A stretch of 58,351 nucleotides of DNA, from positions 1-58,351 of the forward strand of contig JAUIGV010000032.1 of NCBI GenBank assembly GCA_030432565.1, read 5' to 3'. This document shows, piece after piece, positions 45,816 through 54,520 of this stretch (positions are counted from its first letter, which is position 1; every line of letters starts with the position of its first letter). The notes beneath the pieces were generated by a model that had not been told where the DNA came from, made no database searches, and saw only the letters and a list, made by a program, of their open reading frames with translations. The position numbers and the translations under genes are program-made. The stretch comes from Verrucomicrobiia bacterium. GTDB taxonomy: Bacteria; Verrucomicrobiota; Verrucomicrobiia; Verrucomicrobiales; Akkermansiaceae.

Positions 45816-47156
45816 TCAATCCGGAACCACACTCTTGATGGTGCCATCGGCGACCTGGGTTCTCAACTCGTCGCCCGGTGCTACGTCCTCGACCGACTTT
45901 ACGATCTCTCCGTTGGCCCCGTAGGTAACCGAGAATCCTCGTTTGAGAATACTTCCGGGGCCCAGGGCCTGAAGCAGAGACGAAAGATTTTCCAGCCGAT
46001 GTTCCCGGACCTCCAGGGCATGCGTGGAAGCAAGCAGGAATCCATTGCGGAGTTGTGTGATTGTTTCATCACGTCTCTTTAATATTTCGCGTGGATGATA
46101 ACGATCCCAGTTGGCCTGATAATTTTCGATCAGCCGCTCCCGCTCTCTCAACGAATTCTCAACCGCGCTGCCAAACTCCCTTCTTAAGCCTTCCACGCGA
46201 AAGACTTGATGCTGCAACTTCCTGTCGGGGGATTGGCTGAAAATGCTTCGTTCGCAGAAGTCGAGTTGATCAGAAAGACGGTCCAAGCGGCCCTCAACCA
46301 CCCGCTTGAGGCGAGCCTGCAAATTCGTCAAACGGGCACGGAGCTCCGCCTGGTCAGGAACCACCAACTCCGCCGCGGCACTAGGCGTTGGAGCCCTCAA
46401 ATCAGCCACAAAGTCCGCGATGGTGAAATCGATTTCGTGCCCCACCGCACTAATGACCGGGATGGGACAATTCGCAATCGCCCGGGCGACCACCTCTTCA
46501 TTGAAATTCCAGAGATCTTCCAGAGATCCCCCGCCTCGCCCCACAATCAAGACTTCGGGCTGTGGAATATCATCGCTACAAACCTGCCCGGCCTGACGAA
46601 TCGCACGGGCAATGCCCCGCTCCGCCCCTTTGCCCTGAACGGCAGCATGGAAAAGAACAACCGTCAGCCAAGGGGCACGACGGGTCAGGACATTTTTCAT
46701 ATCCTGCAAGGCCGCTCCGGTTGCCGAAGTGACGATCCCCACCACCTTCGGGAACCCAGGTAGTGGACGTTTTAGTTCCCGCGAGAACAAACCCTCGCGA
46801 TCCAGCTTCTTTTTTAAAGCCTCAAACCGTGCTTGAAGATCACCCACTCCGACCGCTTGCGCTTTCTTGACAATCAACTGGGTGCTGCCACGAGCCTCGT
46901 AAAAGCTGGCTTCACCAAAGAGCTGGACCTTGGCACCATCTTCAATCACTTCGCTCCCGACACGCCGGCGCGCGCCAAACATCGCACAGGAAATTTGCGC
47001 TGACTGATCCTTCAGCGAAAAATACCAGTGTCCGCTCCCCTGTTTGCGAAGATTGCTGATTTCGCCCTCCACCCAGACCTCTCCAATTTCAATCTCGAGG
47101 AGATTTCGAATCCGCCGGGCCAGCTGCGTGACCGAGATCGCCTTGACCTCCGACAT
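45816..47156 (-). CDS. xseA: Exodeoxyribonuclease VII large subunit
   Basis: XseA is the large subunit of exonuclease VII, which degrades single-stranded DNA from both ends. The 446-residue protein has the N-terminal OB-fold (VWVEGEISNLRKQGSGHWYF), the VGIVTSATGAALQDM block, the catalytic-domain GRGGGSLEDLWNFNEEVVAR and HEIDFTIADFVADLRAPTPS, then a long coiled-coil region and a C-terminal segment (GPGSILKRGFSV). The small subunit xseB is not nearby. The stop lies 3 bases from the convergent DUF3127 gene. Confidence 0.95.
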   Translation of the reverse strand: MSEVKAISVTQLARRIRNLLEIEIGEVWVEGEISNLRKQGSGHWYFSLKDQSAQISCAMFGARRRVGSEVIEDGAKVQLFGEASFYEARGSTQLIVKKAQAVGVGDLQARFEALKKKLDREGLFSRELKRPLPGFPKVVGIVTSATGAALQDMKNVLTRRAPWLTVVLFHAAVQGKGAERGIARAIRQAGQVCSDDIPQPEVLIVGRGGGSLEDLWNFNEEVVARAIANCPIPVISAVGHEIDFTIADFVADLRAPTPSAAAELVVPDQAELRARLTNLQARLKRVVEGRLDRLSDQLDFCERSIFSQSPDRKLQHQVFRVEGLRREFGSAVENSLRERERLIENYQANWDRYHPREILKRRDETITQLRNGFLLASTHALEVREHRLENLSSLLQALGPGSILKRGFSVTYGANGEIVKSVEDVAPGDELRTQVADGTIKSVVPD

Positions 47157-47157
47157 G

Positions 47158-48213
47158 CTAGGATTCTTCGTTACTGTTTAGTTCGGCGAAAACCATCTGC
47201 CCGGCACTCGTTTGGAGTGTACTGATCACGGTAACATCCTGTGAGGTTCCAACCTTGTTAATGGCATGATTGACAACAATCATCGTCCCATCCGGCATGT
47301 AGCCCACGGCCTGGTGATCGTCTTTCCCAGCGCGAACCAAGGCAAGACGCACGGATTCGCCAACGACGACCGAGGGTTTCAAGGCATCAGACAGGTCATT
47401 GAGATTAATGATGTCCGCCCCCTGGAGGTGGGCGACCTTGGTCAAATTCTCATCGGTGGTGATGAGACGGGCCGAGAGCAATTTCGCGGTCTGAACCAGC
47501 CGTCCCTGGAATGACTCGTCTTCTGCCATGCCCCGGGAGTCCTGAATGGAAATCGGAACAGCCGGATTCTTTTGGAGCTCACTAAGAATTTCGAGCCCGC
47601 GCTGGCCGCGCTGACGTTTGGCGGCTGCCGGGGAATTGGCCATGACCTGCAATTCATCCAGCACAAATTGAGGTACCAAAACCCGCCCGGTGAGGAAGCC
47701 GGCCGCCATCAGTGATGGCAGGCGACCATCCATAATCACTTCGGCATCGAGAATGAGAAGCTGGCCGGACGCGGCATCCTGCCGAAAACGAACGTAGGGA
47801 ATGATGAAGGAAAACTCTTCCTGATCGCTCCGCAAAGCCAGCACGGCCCCCAGAAAAGCAAAGCTTGCATAGGAAGCGACATTGAATGCCAGAGCCAAAG
47901 CTTCGGCCACCCCTTCGATTTCGATCCCTGATGCGGCAATCTGAATCAGTTCCGGGATCTGGGCCCGGTTCAGCAGAAAGGCGCACAAGAGGCCCACGCC
48001 AATGCCAAAGGTGGCGGTCGAAAATCCACGCAAGGTAAAGTTGCGCATCGAGCTCTCCATCAGAATGAAAAAGATTGAGACCATCAGTCCCCCAAAAAGC
48101 CCGACCCAAAGAGGAACCTTGGGGGCACCAAGAACGACCGCAAAGCCAGCCAGCAGACAGAGGATGATATAAATCACCCTGGCGACATTGACCGACGGTT
48201 TTGAAGATTTCAT
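47158..48213 (-). CDS. Membrane-anchored PIN/TRAM domain protein (YacL-like)
   Basis: The 351-residue protein has four N-terminal transmembrane helices, a PIN nuclease-like domain (VIMDGRLPSLMAAGFLTGRV, VLDELQVMANSPAAAKRQRG, LITTDENLTKVAHLQGADII) with conserved acidic residues, and a C-terminal TRAM domain (GYMPDGTMIVVNHAINKVGT). This is the layout of YacL-type proteins, probably RNA- or DNA-acting nucleases at the membrane. It ends one base before xseA. Confidence 0.9.
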   Translation of the reverse strand: MKSSKPSVNVARVIYIILCLLAGFAVVLGAPKVPLWVGLFGGLMVSIFFILMESSMRNFTLRGFSTATFGIGVGLLCAFLLNRAQIPELIQIAASGIEIEGVAEALALAFNVASYASFAFLGAVLALRSDQEEFSFIIPYVRFRQDAASGQLLILDAEVIMDGRLPSLMAAGFLTGRVLVPQFVLDELQVMANSPAAAKRQRGQRGLEILSELQKNPAVPISIQDSRGMAEDESFQGRLVQTAKLLSARLITTDENLTKVAHLQGADIINLNDLSDALKPSVVVGESVRLALVRAGKDDHQAVGYMPDGTMIVVNHAINKVGTSQDVTVISTLQTSAGQMVFAELNSNEES

Positions 48214-48254
48214 GGATGTCGTAGCTTAGTCACCTTTACCACGGGCCTGCAAGT

Positions 48255-49673
48255 CTACCCAGAATTTGCTTCTTCCGGCCACTCCAGCTGGGGCGCCTTG
48301 GATCCTCCGGTAAAGATATCTCCAAGATCCTTTGTCGTGATATAGAGCATAAAGCCCATTAAAAGGAGGGCAAAACCAGCCTGGATTGCCTCAAGAAAAC
48401 GAGCAGGAAGAGGTTTCCCGCGAATCCATTCCAAGATCGCCATCACGATGTGGCCACCGTCCAAAACCGGAAGTGGCAACATATTGAGCACCGCGAGGTT
48501 TACGTTAAACAAGACAAAGAATGCGAGGACCCGAAGCCAACCGTGCTCTTCCTGCAATAGCAAAAACTTGGTGCGGGCGATGCCCACTGGACCCGCCAGT
48601 TGGTCCGGACCGATATTTGAGTCGGGAGCGCTAATAATCTTAATCGTCATCCACATTGTGCGGAGGCTATCGCGGACCTGCTCCCAGGGATTGGGGTGTG
48701 TGATCTCGGTGACAACACCGGCCCGAAAATCCCAGCTGACTCCAATCATGGGATTCTTGTATGCGTCACCCTTGGGTTTGAGAGGAGTGAGTTGGACGTC
48801 GATCGTCTCATCTCCTCGTTTCACCGTGAATGTTGAAGTTTGGTAATCGTTTTCCCTCATCAACATGCCAACATGATAAGTTCCAAAGACCTCCTGACCG
48901 TCGACCTTCAAAATCTGGTCACCCTCCTGCAATCCGGCCCGTTCAGCAGGCCCCTTTCCAACTTCCCCCACGAGTTTACCAACCACCGCAGGTCCCGGAG
49001 CGGTAATCCCGGGATCAGGAAGAGCTCTTCTCTGGAAAATACCAGTCTCGGGGATATCGAATTCTGTGGTCACCACCATGACCTTGCCATCGCGCTCGAT
49101 CTCAAAATCGATGGTCTCTCCCTTGGTCAGCATGATTCGGGTTCGAATATCGTCAAAGACCTTCCCGACATACCAGTCAACAGGCTCGCCATCGACCTTT
49201 AGAATCTTGTCACCGGGAACTAAAATCCCCTCTGCCGGGCTCTCGTGAACGACACCACCCACCACGTTCGATTTGATCGAGTCCTGCGGCTTACCCATTC
49301 CCCAGACCAAAAACCCGGCAACAACGGCCAGCATCAGGCTGAAAAGCGGGCCCGCGAAAGCCACGATAATTTTGTCGAGAGGAGAAACCGGAGGAAGTTT
49401 GTCCTTCTCGAGATTCTCTCCCTCAATCGATTCCATCGCCGCCATCTGCGGAAGCGCGACAAAACCACCAGCCGGAATCCAGCCCAAACCGTACTGGACT
49501 CCATTAATTGTTTTCTTCCAGATCGGCTTGCCAAACCAGATCTGGAATCGATCCACCTGCAGTCCTCGCCAGCGAGCCGCAAGGAAGTGCCCCAACTCGT
49601 GGACAAAGATCATGATATTGAACAACCCGATCACGATGATCACGAGCACGACTCCGTATAAAAAATCAGTCAT
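48255..49673 (-). CDS. rseP: RIP metalloprotease, RseP (site-2 protease) family
   Basis: An intramembrane zinc protease that cleaves membrane-bound anti-sigma factors in the RseP/SpoIVFB family. The 472-residue protein carries the zinc motif in FVHELGHFLAARWRGL, two PDZ domains (about residues 125-200 and 225-295), and the conserved LNMLPLPVLDGGHIVMAILE near the C-terminus, within four transmembrane helices. It lies 90 bases downstream of tyrS on the same strand. The partners (RseA-like, DegS) are not in the window. Confidence 0.93.
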   Translation of the reverse strand: MTDFLYGVVLVIIVIGLFNIMIFVHELGHFLAARWRGLQVDRFQIWFGKPIWKKTINGVQYGLGWIPAGGFVALPQMAAMESIEGENLEKDKLPPVSPLDKIIVAFAGPLFSLMLAVVAGFLVWGMGKPQDSIKSNVVGGVVHESPAEGILVPGDKILKVDGEPVDWYVGKVFDDIRTRIMLTKGETIDFEIERDGKVMVVTTEFDIPETGIFQRRALPDPGITAPGPAVVGKLVGEVGKGPAERAGLQEGDQILKVDGQEVFGTYHVGMLMRENDYQTSTFTVKRGDETIDVQLTPLKPKGDAYKNPMIGVSWDFRAGVVTEITHPNPWEQVRDSLRTMWMTIKIISAPDSNIGPDQLAGPVGIARTKFLLLQEEHGWLRVLAFFVLFNVNLAVLNMLPLPVLDGGHIVMAILEWIRGKPLPARFLEAIQAGFALLLMGFMLYITTKDLGDIFTGGSKAPQLEWPEEANSG

Positions 49674-49763
49674 AGAATTTCGGTTTGTGAAACTAGCCCA
49701 CGGCCTCCAATTGGGCCAGTGGCATTTCCTGAATATGAAAACGTCGCAAAACCATGATTTGGT

Positions 49764-50945
49764 TTAAACCAAACGAACGCTTTGCTTCTTGCTGAGCCGC
49801 AGGATCTGTCCCGCATCCGCTTTGAATTCCGCCATCGGGTCGGTGAGCTTTTCCCCATCAAGCTGGACCGCGCCGGTTGTAATGAATTGCTTTCGCAGTT
49901 CGCCGTTCGATTTCTCAAGGTTAAAAGCCTGCTTGAAGACCCGGCTTACCACTTGCAGAACGTTCCCGCTCAAGTCCGAAGCCGACATTTCGGGAAGTTC
50001 GGCAGCATTGAGATCGCGCTTGGAAAAGCGAGTCTCCCAGTCCTCGCGGGCCCCTTTCCCCTCCGCCTCGCTGTGATAACGGGCTACGATACGGCGGGCG
50101 AGTTCCTTCTTGGCCTCCATGGGATGAATGGATTCGTCACGCGCGTCTCCGAGAAGCAGGAGGTAGTAGCGATCCATGAGATCATCGCTGATGCTCATGA
50201 GCTTCCCGAACATTTCGTTGGGAGCCTCACTAACGCCCACGTAGTTGTGGGCACTTTTGGACATCTTTTTGACCCCATCCAGGCCTTCGAGAAGAGGCAT
50301 GCAAATGACAGACTGCTGGGATTGTCCTTCTTCCTTCTGGAGGTCGCGGCCCACGAGCATGTTGAAAAGCTGGTCGGTTCCACCGATTTCGACATCAGCC
50401 CGGAGTTCGACCGAATCCCACCCCTGCATGATTGGGTATTGGATCTCGTGTAGTCTCACCTCGGTTCCCCTGGAAACCCGCTCCTTGAAGTCCTCACGCT
50501 GGAGCATTTGCTGAAGAGTGACGCGGGCGTTGAGCTTTAGAACATCCTCGTAAGTCATTTTTCGGAACCAATCGCCATTGAAAATGATTTCAGTCTTCCC
50601 GCGATCGAGAACCTTGAAAGCTTGATCGGTATAGGTTTCAGCATTTGCGAGAACCTCCTCGCGCGTAAGCGGCGGACGCGCGGTGCTTCGCCCGGTGGGG
50701 TCTCCCACAGTGGCGGTAAAGTCACCGATCAGAAGAACAGCCTGATGACCCATCTCTTGAAACTGACGCAGTTTTTCAAGCGGCACCGTGTGTCCCAGGT
50801 GAATATCCGGAGCAGTTGGATCCACTCCGAATTTGATTCGCAAAGGACGTCCCTCTTTGAGTTTCTCATCGAGTTCCTTCTCGGAAATCACCTTGGAAGT
50901 GCCGCCTACGATTTGGGACAGGGCCGGATGTGCTGCTTCGCTCAT
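49764..50945 (-). CDS. tyrS: Tyrosine--tRNA ligase
   Basis: A class I aminoacyl-tRNA synthetase charging tRNA-Tyr. The 393-residue protein has IKFGVDPTAPDIHLGHTVPL with the HIGH-type motif HLGH, VLLIGDFTATVGDPTGRS, the EIGGTDQLFNMLVGRDLQ block and the KMSKS signature (VKKMSKSAHNYVGV), followed by a C-terminal S4-like domain. This is the shorter, TyrRZ-like branch. ATG 50945 is chosen; the reading frame is open through the tRNA-His region, which cannot be part of it. Its stop codon sits in a 16-base palindrome (TTTGGTTTAAACCAAA), probably of no significance. Confidence 0.95.
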   Translation of the reverse strand: MSEAAHPALSQIVGGTSKVISEKELDEKLKEGRPLRIKFGVDPTAPDIHLGHTVPLEKLRQFQEMGHQAVLLIGDFTATVGDPTGRSTARPPLTREEVLANAETYTDQAFKVLDRGKTEIIFNGDWFRKMTYEDVLKLNARVTLQQMLQREDFKERVSRGTEVRLHEIQYPIMQGWDSVELRADVEIGGTDQLFNMLVGRDLQKEEGQSQQSVICMPLLEGLDGVKKMSKSAHNYVGVSEAPNEMFGKLMSISDDLMDRYYLLLLGDARDESIHPMEAKKELARRIVARYHSEAEGKGAREDWETRFSKRDLNAAELPEMSASDLSGNVLQVVSRVFKQAFNLEKSNGELRKQFITTGAVQLDGEKLTDPMAEFKADAGQILRLSKKQSVRLV

Positions 50946-50998
50946 GTGGTCGCGAGTCAAGCGGGAGCGGACCAGGATATCAAGTGCGCTGGAAGACA

Positions 50999-51039
50999 AA
51001 AAGCAAATGCCGCTTCCCCCGGAAGAGAAGCGGCATTTG
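50999..51039 (-). terminator. Terminator-like hairpin between tRNA-His and tyrS
   Basis: On the minus strand a perfect 13-base-pair stem (CAAATGCCGCTTC pairing with GAAGCGGCATTTG; plus-strand arms 51004-51016 and 51027-51039) is followed by CTTTTTG. It would end the tRNA-His transcript, or, because it lies in the leader of tyrS, act as an attenuator. Confidence 0.8.
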
Positions 51040-51049
51040 AAAAAAGAAA

Positions 51050-51126
51050 TGGGGCGACCGACGGGACTCGAACCCGCGACAACCTGAATCACAATCAGGG
51101 GCTCTACCAACTGAGCTACGGCCACC
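51050..51126 (-). tRNA. tRNA-His (anticodon GUG)
   Basis: The reverse complement folds as a cloverleaf. It has the extra 5' G (G-1) opposite C73, which is the mark of tRNA-His, an acceptor stem GUGGCCG/CGGUCGC, a D-arm with AGCUCAGUUGGUAGAGC, an anticodon arm CCUGA-UUGUGAU-UCAGG giving anticodon GUG, and a T-arm with GGUUCGAGUCC. The 3' CCA is encoded in the DNA. It lies 64 bases downstream of the ALDH-like gene and upstream of tyrS. Confidence 0.97.
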
Positions 51127-51189
51127 AACTTGGTGGGCGGCAGACTAAAAAAGAAATGTTCGAAAGCAAGCGGAGATTTCCGGAAAATT

Positions 51190-52035
51190 TCACACCCCGA
51201 CCGGATGCCAGGTCGTCTTGATTTCCTGAAAGTCGCAAATGTGATAGGGACTCTGCGTGAGAGCCTGATCCGGAGACAAGGCGACCCTCTTCAAGTTCTC
51301 CACTGCTTCCAATTCGGTGTTTTTCCGCTCTTCGGCATCATCCGAGCAAAGAAGAAGGGCATTGACATCCATGTGCCGGGCAAATTCCGGCACCAACTCA
51401 GCGCGCAGGCCGGTGAGAATGTTGATCACTCCACCCGGAACATCGGAAGTTGCCAGAACCTCGGCGAAGGAAATCGCTGAAAGTGGATTCCCAGAGACAA
51501 GAACGACCGCGGAATTGCCTCCAACCACAATTGGGGCCATCGCCGAGACCAGACCCGCCAGCGAACCGTCCGACGGAGCCACTACGCCCACCACTCCCGA
51601 TGGCTCGGGGACCGAAAAGGTAAAATGAGGAGAACTCACCGGATTTACCGACGAAAACAGCTGCTGATACTTGTCACTCCATCCGGCGTAGTGGACCAAG
51701 AGATCGATCGAAGCGACGATGTCTTCCATCGCGGACTTTGAACTGACCCCCAGCAAGCTCATCTCCTTCACAAATTGATCTTTACGTCCGTCGAGCACCT
51801 CGGCGATGCGATAGAGAATTTGACCCTTCAGATAAGCAGTCGCTCCGGCCCAGCTGCCACTCGCCTTGCGGGCGGCGACGACCGAGTTTCGGAAGTCCTT
51901 CCGGCTGGCTCGGGAGGCATTGGCCAGGAACTCGCCTTTCGGACCGGTCACCTCAAGAATCCTACCTGATTCAGTGCGGGGAAACTTTCCTCCAATGAAG
52001 AGTTTGTAGGTCTTTGGAATTCCAGGATTACTCAT
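51190..52035 (-). CDS. ALDH-like protein lacking the catalytic domain
   Basis: The 281-residue protein resembles the first half of aldehyde dehydrogenases: YKLFIGGKFPRTESGRILEV, then the cofactor-binding region (VVGVVAPSDGSLAGLVSAMA, VPGGVINILTGLRAELVPEF). It then ends early; the catalytic Cys domain and most of the rest are missing, and a short unique C-terminus (FQEIKTTWHPVGV) closes it. It follows a full-length ALDH gene by 17 bases. The frame is intact and tidy, so it looks like a preserved protein rather than decay, perhaps a structural partner of the full enzyme. Confidence 0.82.
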   Translation of the reverse strand: MSNPGIPKTYKLFIGGKFPRTESGRILEVTGPKGEFLANASRASRKDFRNSVVAARKASGSWAGATAYLKGQILYRIAEVLDGRKDQFVKEMSLLGVSSKSAMEDIVASIDLLVHYAGWSDKYQQLFSSVNPVSSPHFTFSVPEPSGVVGVVAPSDGSLAGLVSAMAPIVVGGNSAVVLVSGNPLSAISFAEVLATSDVPGGVINILTGLRAELVPEFARHMDVNALLLCSDDAEERKNTELEAVENLKRVALSPDQALTQSPYHICDFQEIKTTWHPVGV

Positions 52036-52052
52036 AATAAAATTTCTTCGTG

Positions 52053-53504
52053 CTAGTAGCTGACTTGACAGTAAGCGGACAAACCATGGAGCCCCCCTTC
52101 TCTCCCAATCCCACTCTCCTTGTATCCTCCGAATGGGGAGGTTGGGTCGAACTTATTGAAGGTATTCGCCCAAACGACTCCGGCATTCAAACCAGTGGTC
52201 ATTTTAAAAATCTTTGAACCCTTGTCGGTCCATACCCCTCCGCTGAGGCCATACGGAGTATTATTGGCCTTTGCGATTGCCTCCTGGGGAGTTCGGAACG
52301 TCTGGATGGCAAGCACCGGTCCGAAGATTTCCTCCTGGACGATGCGGTGACTCTGGGCGCATTCGGTAAAAAGAGTCGGCTTGAACCAGTTTCCCTTTCG
52401 CGGGACTCCTCCGGAGGGCTGCCACATGCACGCCCCCTCATCCTTGCCAACTTTCACCAGGTTTTTGATCCGTGCCAATTGCTCGCCTGAATTAATGGCA
52501 CCGATATCGGTGTTCTTATCGAGTGGATTTCCAACGACGAGAGATTCGATTCGTTTCTTAAGCTTCTTGATCACCTTGTCTGCGATGCTTTCCTGTACAA
52601 ACAGACGGGAACCGGCACAGCAAACGTGGCCTTGGTTAAAGAAGATGCCATTCACAATTCCCTCGACGGCCTCGTTGATGGGCGCATCCTCAAAAACGAT
52701 ATTTGCCGCTTTCCCGCCTAGCTCGAGAGTGAATCGCTTGCCGGTCCCGGCCACCGAACGGCGGATCGCCTTTCCCACTGCGGTCGAGCCCGTAAAGGCA
52801 ACCTTATCGACATCGGGATGCTCAATGAGAGCCTGACCGGTGTCACCCGCACCGGTCACAATATTAACAACTCCCGGCGGGAGACCCGCATCCTGAATGA
52901 GTTCTGCAAGCTTGAGAGCAGTGAGCGGTGTTGTCTCGGCCGGCTTGAGAACCACGGTATTCCCGCAAGCGAGTGCCGGGGCAATTTTCCAGGCCGCCAT
53001 CAGGAGGGGGAAATTCCATGGAATGACCTGCCCGACCACGCCGATGGAGCTGACTTCAGCTCCCGGGAAGGCATACTTCAGCTTATCCGCCCAGCCGGCA
53101 TGGTAGAAAAAGTGGGCGGCAGCAAGCGGAACATCGACGTCGCGACTTTCACGAATTGGTTTCCCGCCGTCCATTGACTCGACCACTGCAAATTCCCGGG
53201 CGCGTTCCTGAATGAGCCGGGCGATGCGGAAAAGATATTTTCCGCGCTCCGCCGGCGGCATTTTGGACCAAAGGTTATCGTAGGCTTTCCGCGCGCCCTT
53301 GACAGCTTGATTGACCTCTTTCTTCCCTGCGAAACCAACCCTGGAGATCACCTCGTCAGTCGCGGGATTAATTGTCTCAAATTGTTTGGGCGCCTTCACC
53401 CATTTCCCGTCGATGAAAAGATCATAGGATTTTTTGATCTCAAAATGATCGCTTGATTCCGGAGCAGCCGCGAAGCCCCCTGAAAGAAAATCGTTGGCAC
53501 TCAT
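52053..53504 (-). CDS. NAD(P)-dependent aldehyde dehydrogenase
   Basis: A complete 483-residue ALDH. It has YDLFIDGKWVKAPKQFETIN, the cofactor site QVIPWNFPLLMAAWKIAPAL and VAFTGSTAVGKAIRRSV, the general-base Glu in FTLELGGKAANIVFED, the catalytic Cys 295 in FFNQGHVCCAGSRLFV and EIFGPVLAIQTFRTPQEAI near the C-terminus. The gene starts 4 bases after deoC. DeoC releases acetaldehyde, and this enzyme is well placed to oxidise it to acetate or acetyl-level products; that link is inference from the gene order. Confidence 0.93.
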   Translation of the reverse strand: MSANDFLSGGFAAAPESSDHFEIKKSYDLFIDGKWVKAPKQFETINPATDEVISRVGFAGKKEVNQAVKGARKAYDNLWSKMPPAERGKYLFRIARLIQERAREFAVVESMDGGKPIRESRDVDVPLAAAHFFYHAGWADKLKYAFPGAEVSSIGVVGQVIPWNFPLLMAAWKIAPALACGNTVVLKPAETTPLTALKLAELIQDAGLPPGVVNIVTGAGDTGQALIEHPDVDKVAFTGSTAVGKAIRRSVAGTGKRFTLELGGKAANIVFEDAPINEAVEGIVNGIFFNQGHVCCAGSRLFVQESIADKVIKKLKKRIESLVVGNPLDKNTDIGAINSGEQLARIKNLVKVGKDEGACMWQPSGGVPRKGNWFKPTLFTECAQSHRIVQEEIFGPVLAIQTFRTPQEAIAKANNTPYGLSGGVWTDKGSKIFKMTTGLNAGVVWANTFNKFDPTSPFGGYKESGIGREGGLHGLSAYCQVSY

Positions 53505-53508
53505 GGGT

Positions 53509-54423
53509 TTAGTCCTTGGTAAAATAGTCTCCGCTCTGATAGAGCCCGGTTTCTTGTTTGCGAATCTGCATCAAAAGGTCGTTGGTGAGGGAACTGGCTC
53601 CGAAACGGAACCATTCGTTGGTCAGCCATTTCGGACCGAGCACTTCCCGCACCATAACAAGATACTGAAGTGCAAGTTTGGCATTTGAAATTCCACCGGC
53701 AGGCTTCATGCCAACCATCCGGCCGGTCCGTTCGTAAAAATCGTCAATCGCCTGCAACATCACCAAGGTGACCGGAAGAGTGGCTGCAATGGGAACCTTC
53801 CCGGTGGAAGTTTTGATGAAATCCGCACCAGCAGCCATCGACATATCGCTGGCGTAGCGAACATTGTCATATGTCGTGAGCTCACCGGTTTCGAGAATCA
53901 CCTTGAGATGGGCTTTCCCACAGGCTTCCTTGCAAGCCGCCACCTCATCGTAGATCGCGCGATATTCGCCTTGAAGAAATTGTCCGCGCGAAATCACCAT
54001 ATCGATCTCGTCCGCCCCCTCACCGACCGCGTAGCGGACTTCGGCAAGTCGTTCCTTAAGCCGCATTTGACCGCTGGGAAACTGAGTGGCGACCGCAGCC
54101 ACCTTAACCTTGCTCCCTTTCACGACATCAGCCGCGGTCTTCACCATCCGTGGATAAACACAAACGGCGGCGGCGGGCCCGATCGAAGGGTCCTGTGCAA
54201 GCGGGTGCATCGCCTTTTGGCACATTTGGCGTACCTTTCCTACCGAATCGGCCCCTTCCAGAGTGGTCACATCCAGCATCGAAACCGCCAACTTCAGAGC
54301 CGACATCTTGGTCTCCTTCTTCAGGCTACGGGAACAAAACCGTTGGGCACGTTCGTCGACACCGATCTGGTCGATCGTTGGCGAATCCCGCCGGGCGGGA
54401 AAAGGTAAGACTTCGCATTTCAC
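53509..54423 (-). CDS. deoC: Deoxyribose-phosphate aldolase
   Basis: DeoC cleaves 2-deoxyribose 5-phosphate to acetaldehyde and glyceraldehyde 3-phosphate in deoxynucleoside breakdown. The 304-residue protein has RYAVGEGADEIDMVISRGQF, LKVILETGELTTYDNVRYAS, and the Schiff-base Lys in GADFIKTSTGKVPIAATLPV, then MKPAGGIS. The N-terminus (DERAQRFCSRSLKKE) resembles the longer DeoC of actinobacteria and planctomycetes. The start GTG 54423 is the first available. It heads the deoC-ALDH-ALDH-like operon. Confidence 0.94.
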   Translation of the reverse strand: MKCEVLPFPARRDSPTIDQIGVDERAQRFCSRSLKKETKMSALKLAVSMLDVTTLEGADSVGKVRQMCQKAMHPLAQDPSIGPAAAVCVYPRMVKTAADVVKGSKVKVAAVATQFPSGQMRLKERLAEVRYAVGEGADEIDMVISRGQFLQGEYRAIYDEVAACKEACGKAHLKVILETGELTTYDNVRYASDMSMAAGADFIKTSTGKVPIAATLPVTLVMLQAIDDFYERTGRMVGMKPAGGISNAKLALQYLVMVREVLGPKWLTNEWFRFGASSLTNDLLMQIRKQETGLYQSGDYFTKD

Positions 54424-54520
54424 GAGCCGCAGGGTAGGTCGTCACCCGCTCGAGAGCAAGATCGACCAAGAGGAATCCTTGCGGGCGAGTTCTGGAGAGA
54501 GGCTTTTTGAGAAACAGCGG

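Noticed and set aside
49763-49778. Palindrome TTTGGTTTAAACCAAA at the tyrS stop
   Set aside because: It is AT-rich, has no T run after it and mostly encodes the last codons, so I do not treat it as a terminator or operator.
50946-51128. tyrS extended upstream through the tRNA-His gene
   Set aside because: The extension reads across the tRNA and the terminator hairpin and has no synthetase character. ATG 50945 starts the family sequence.
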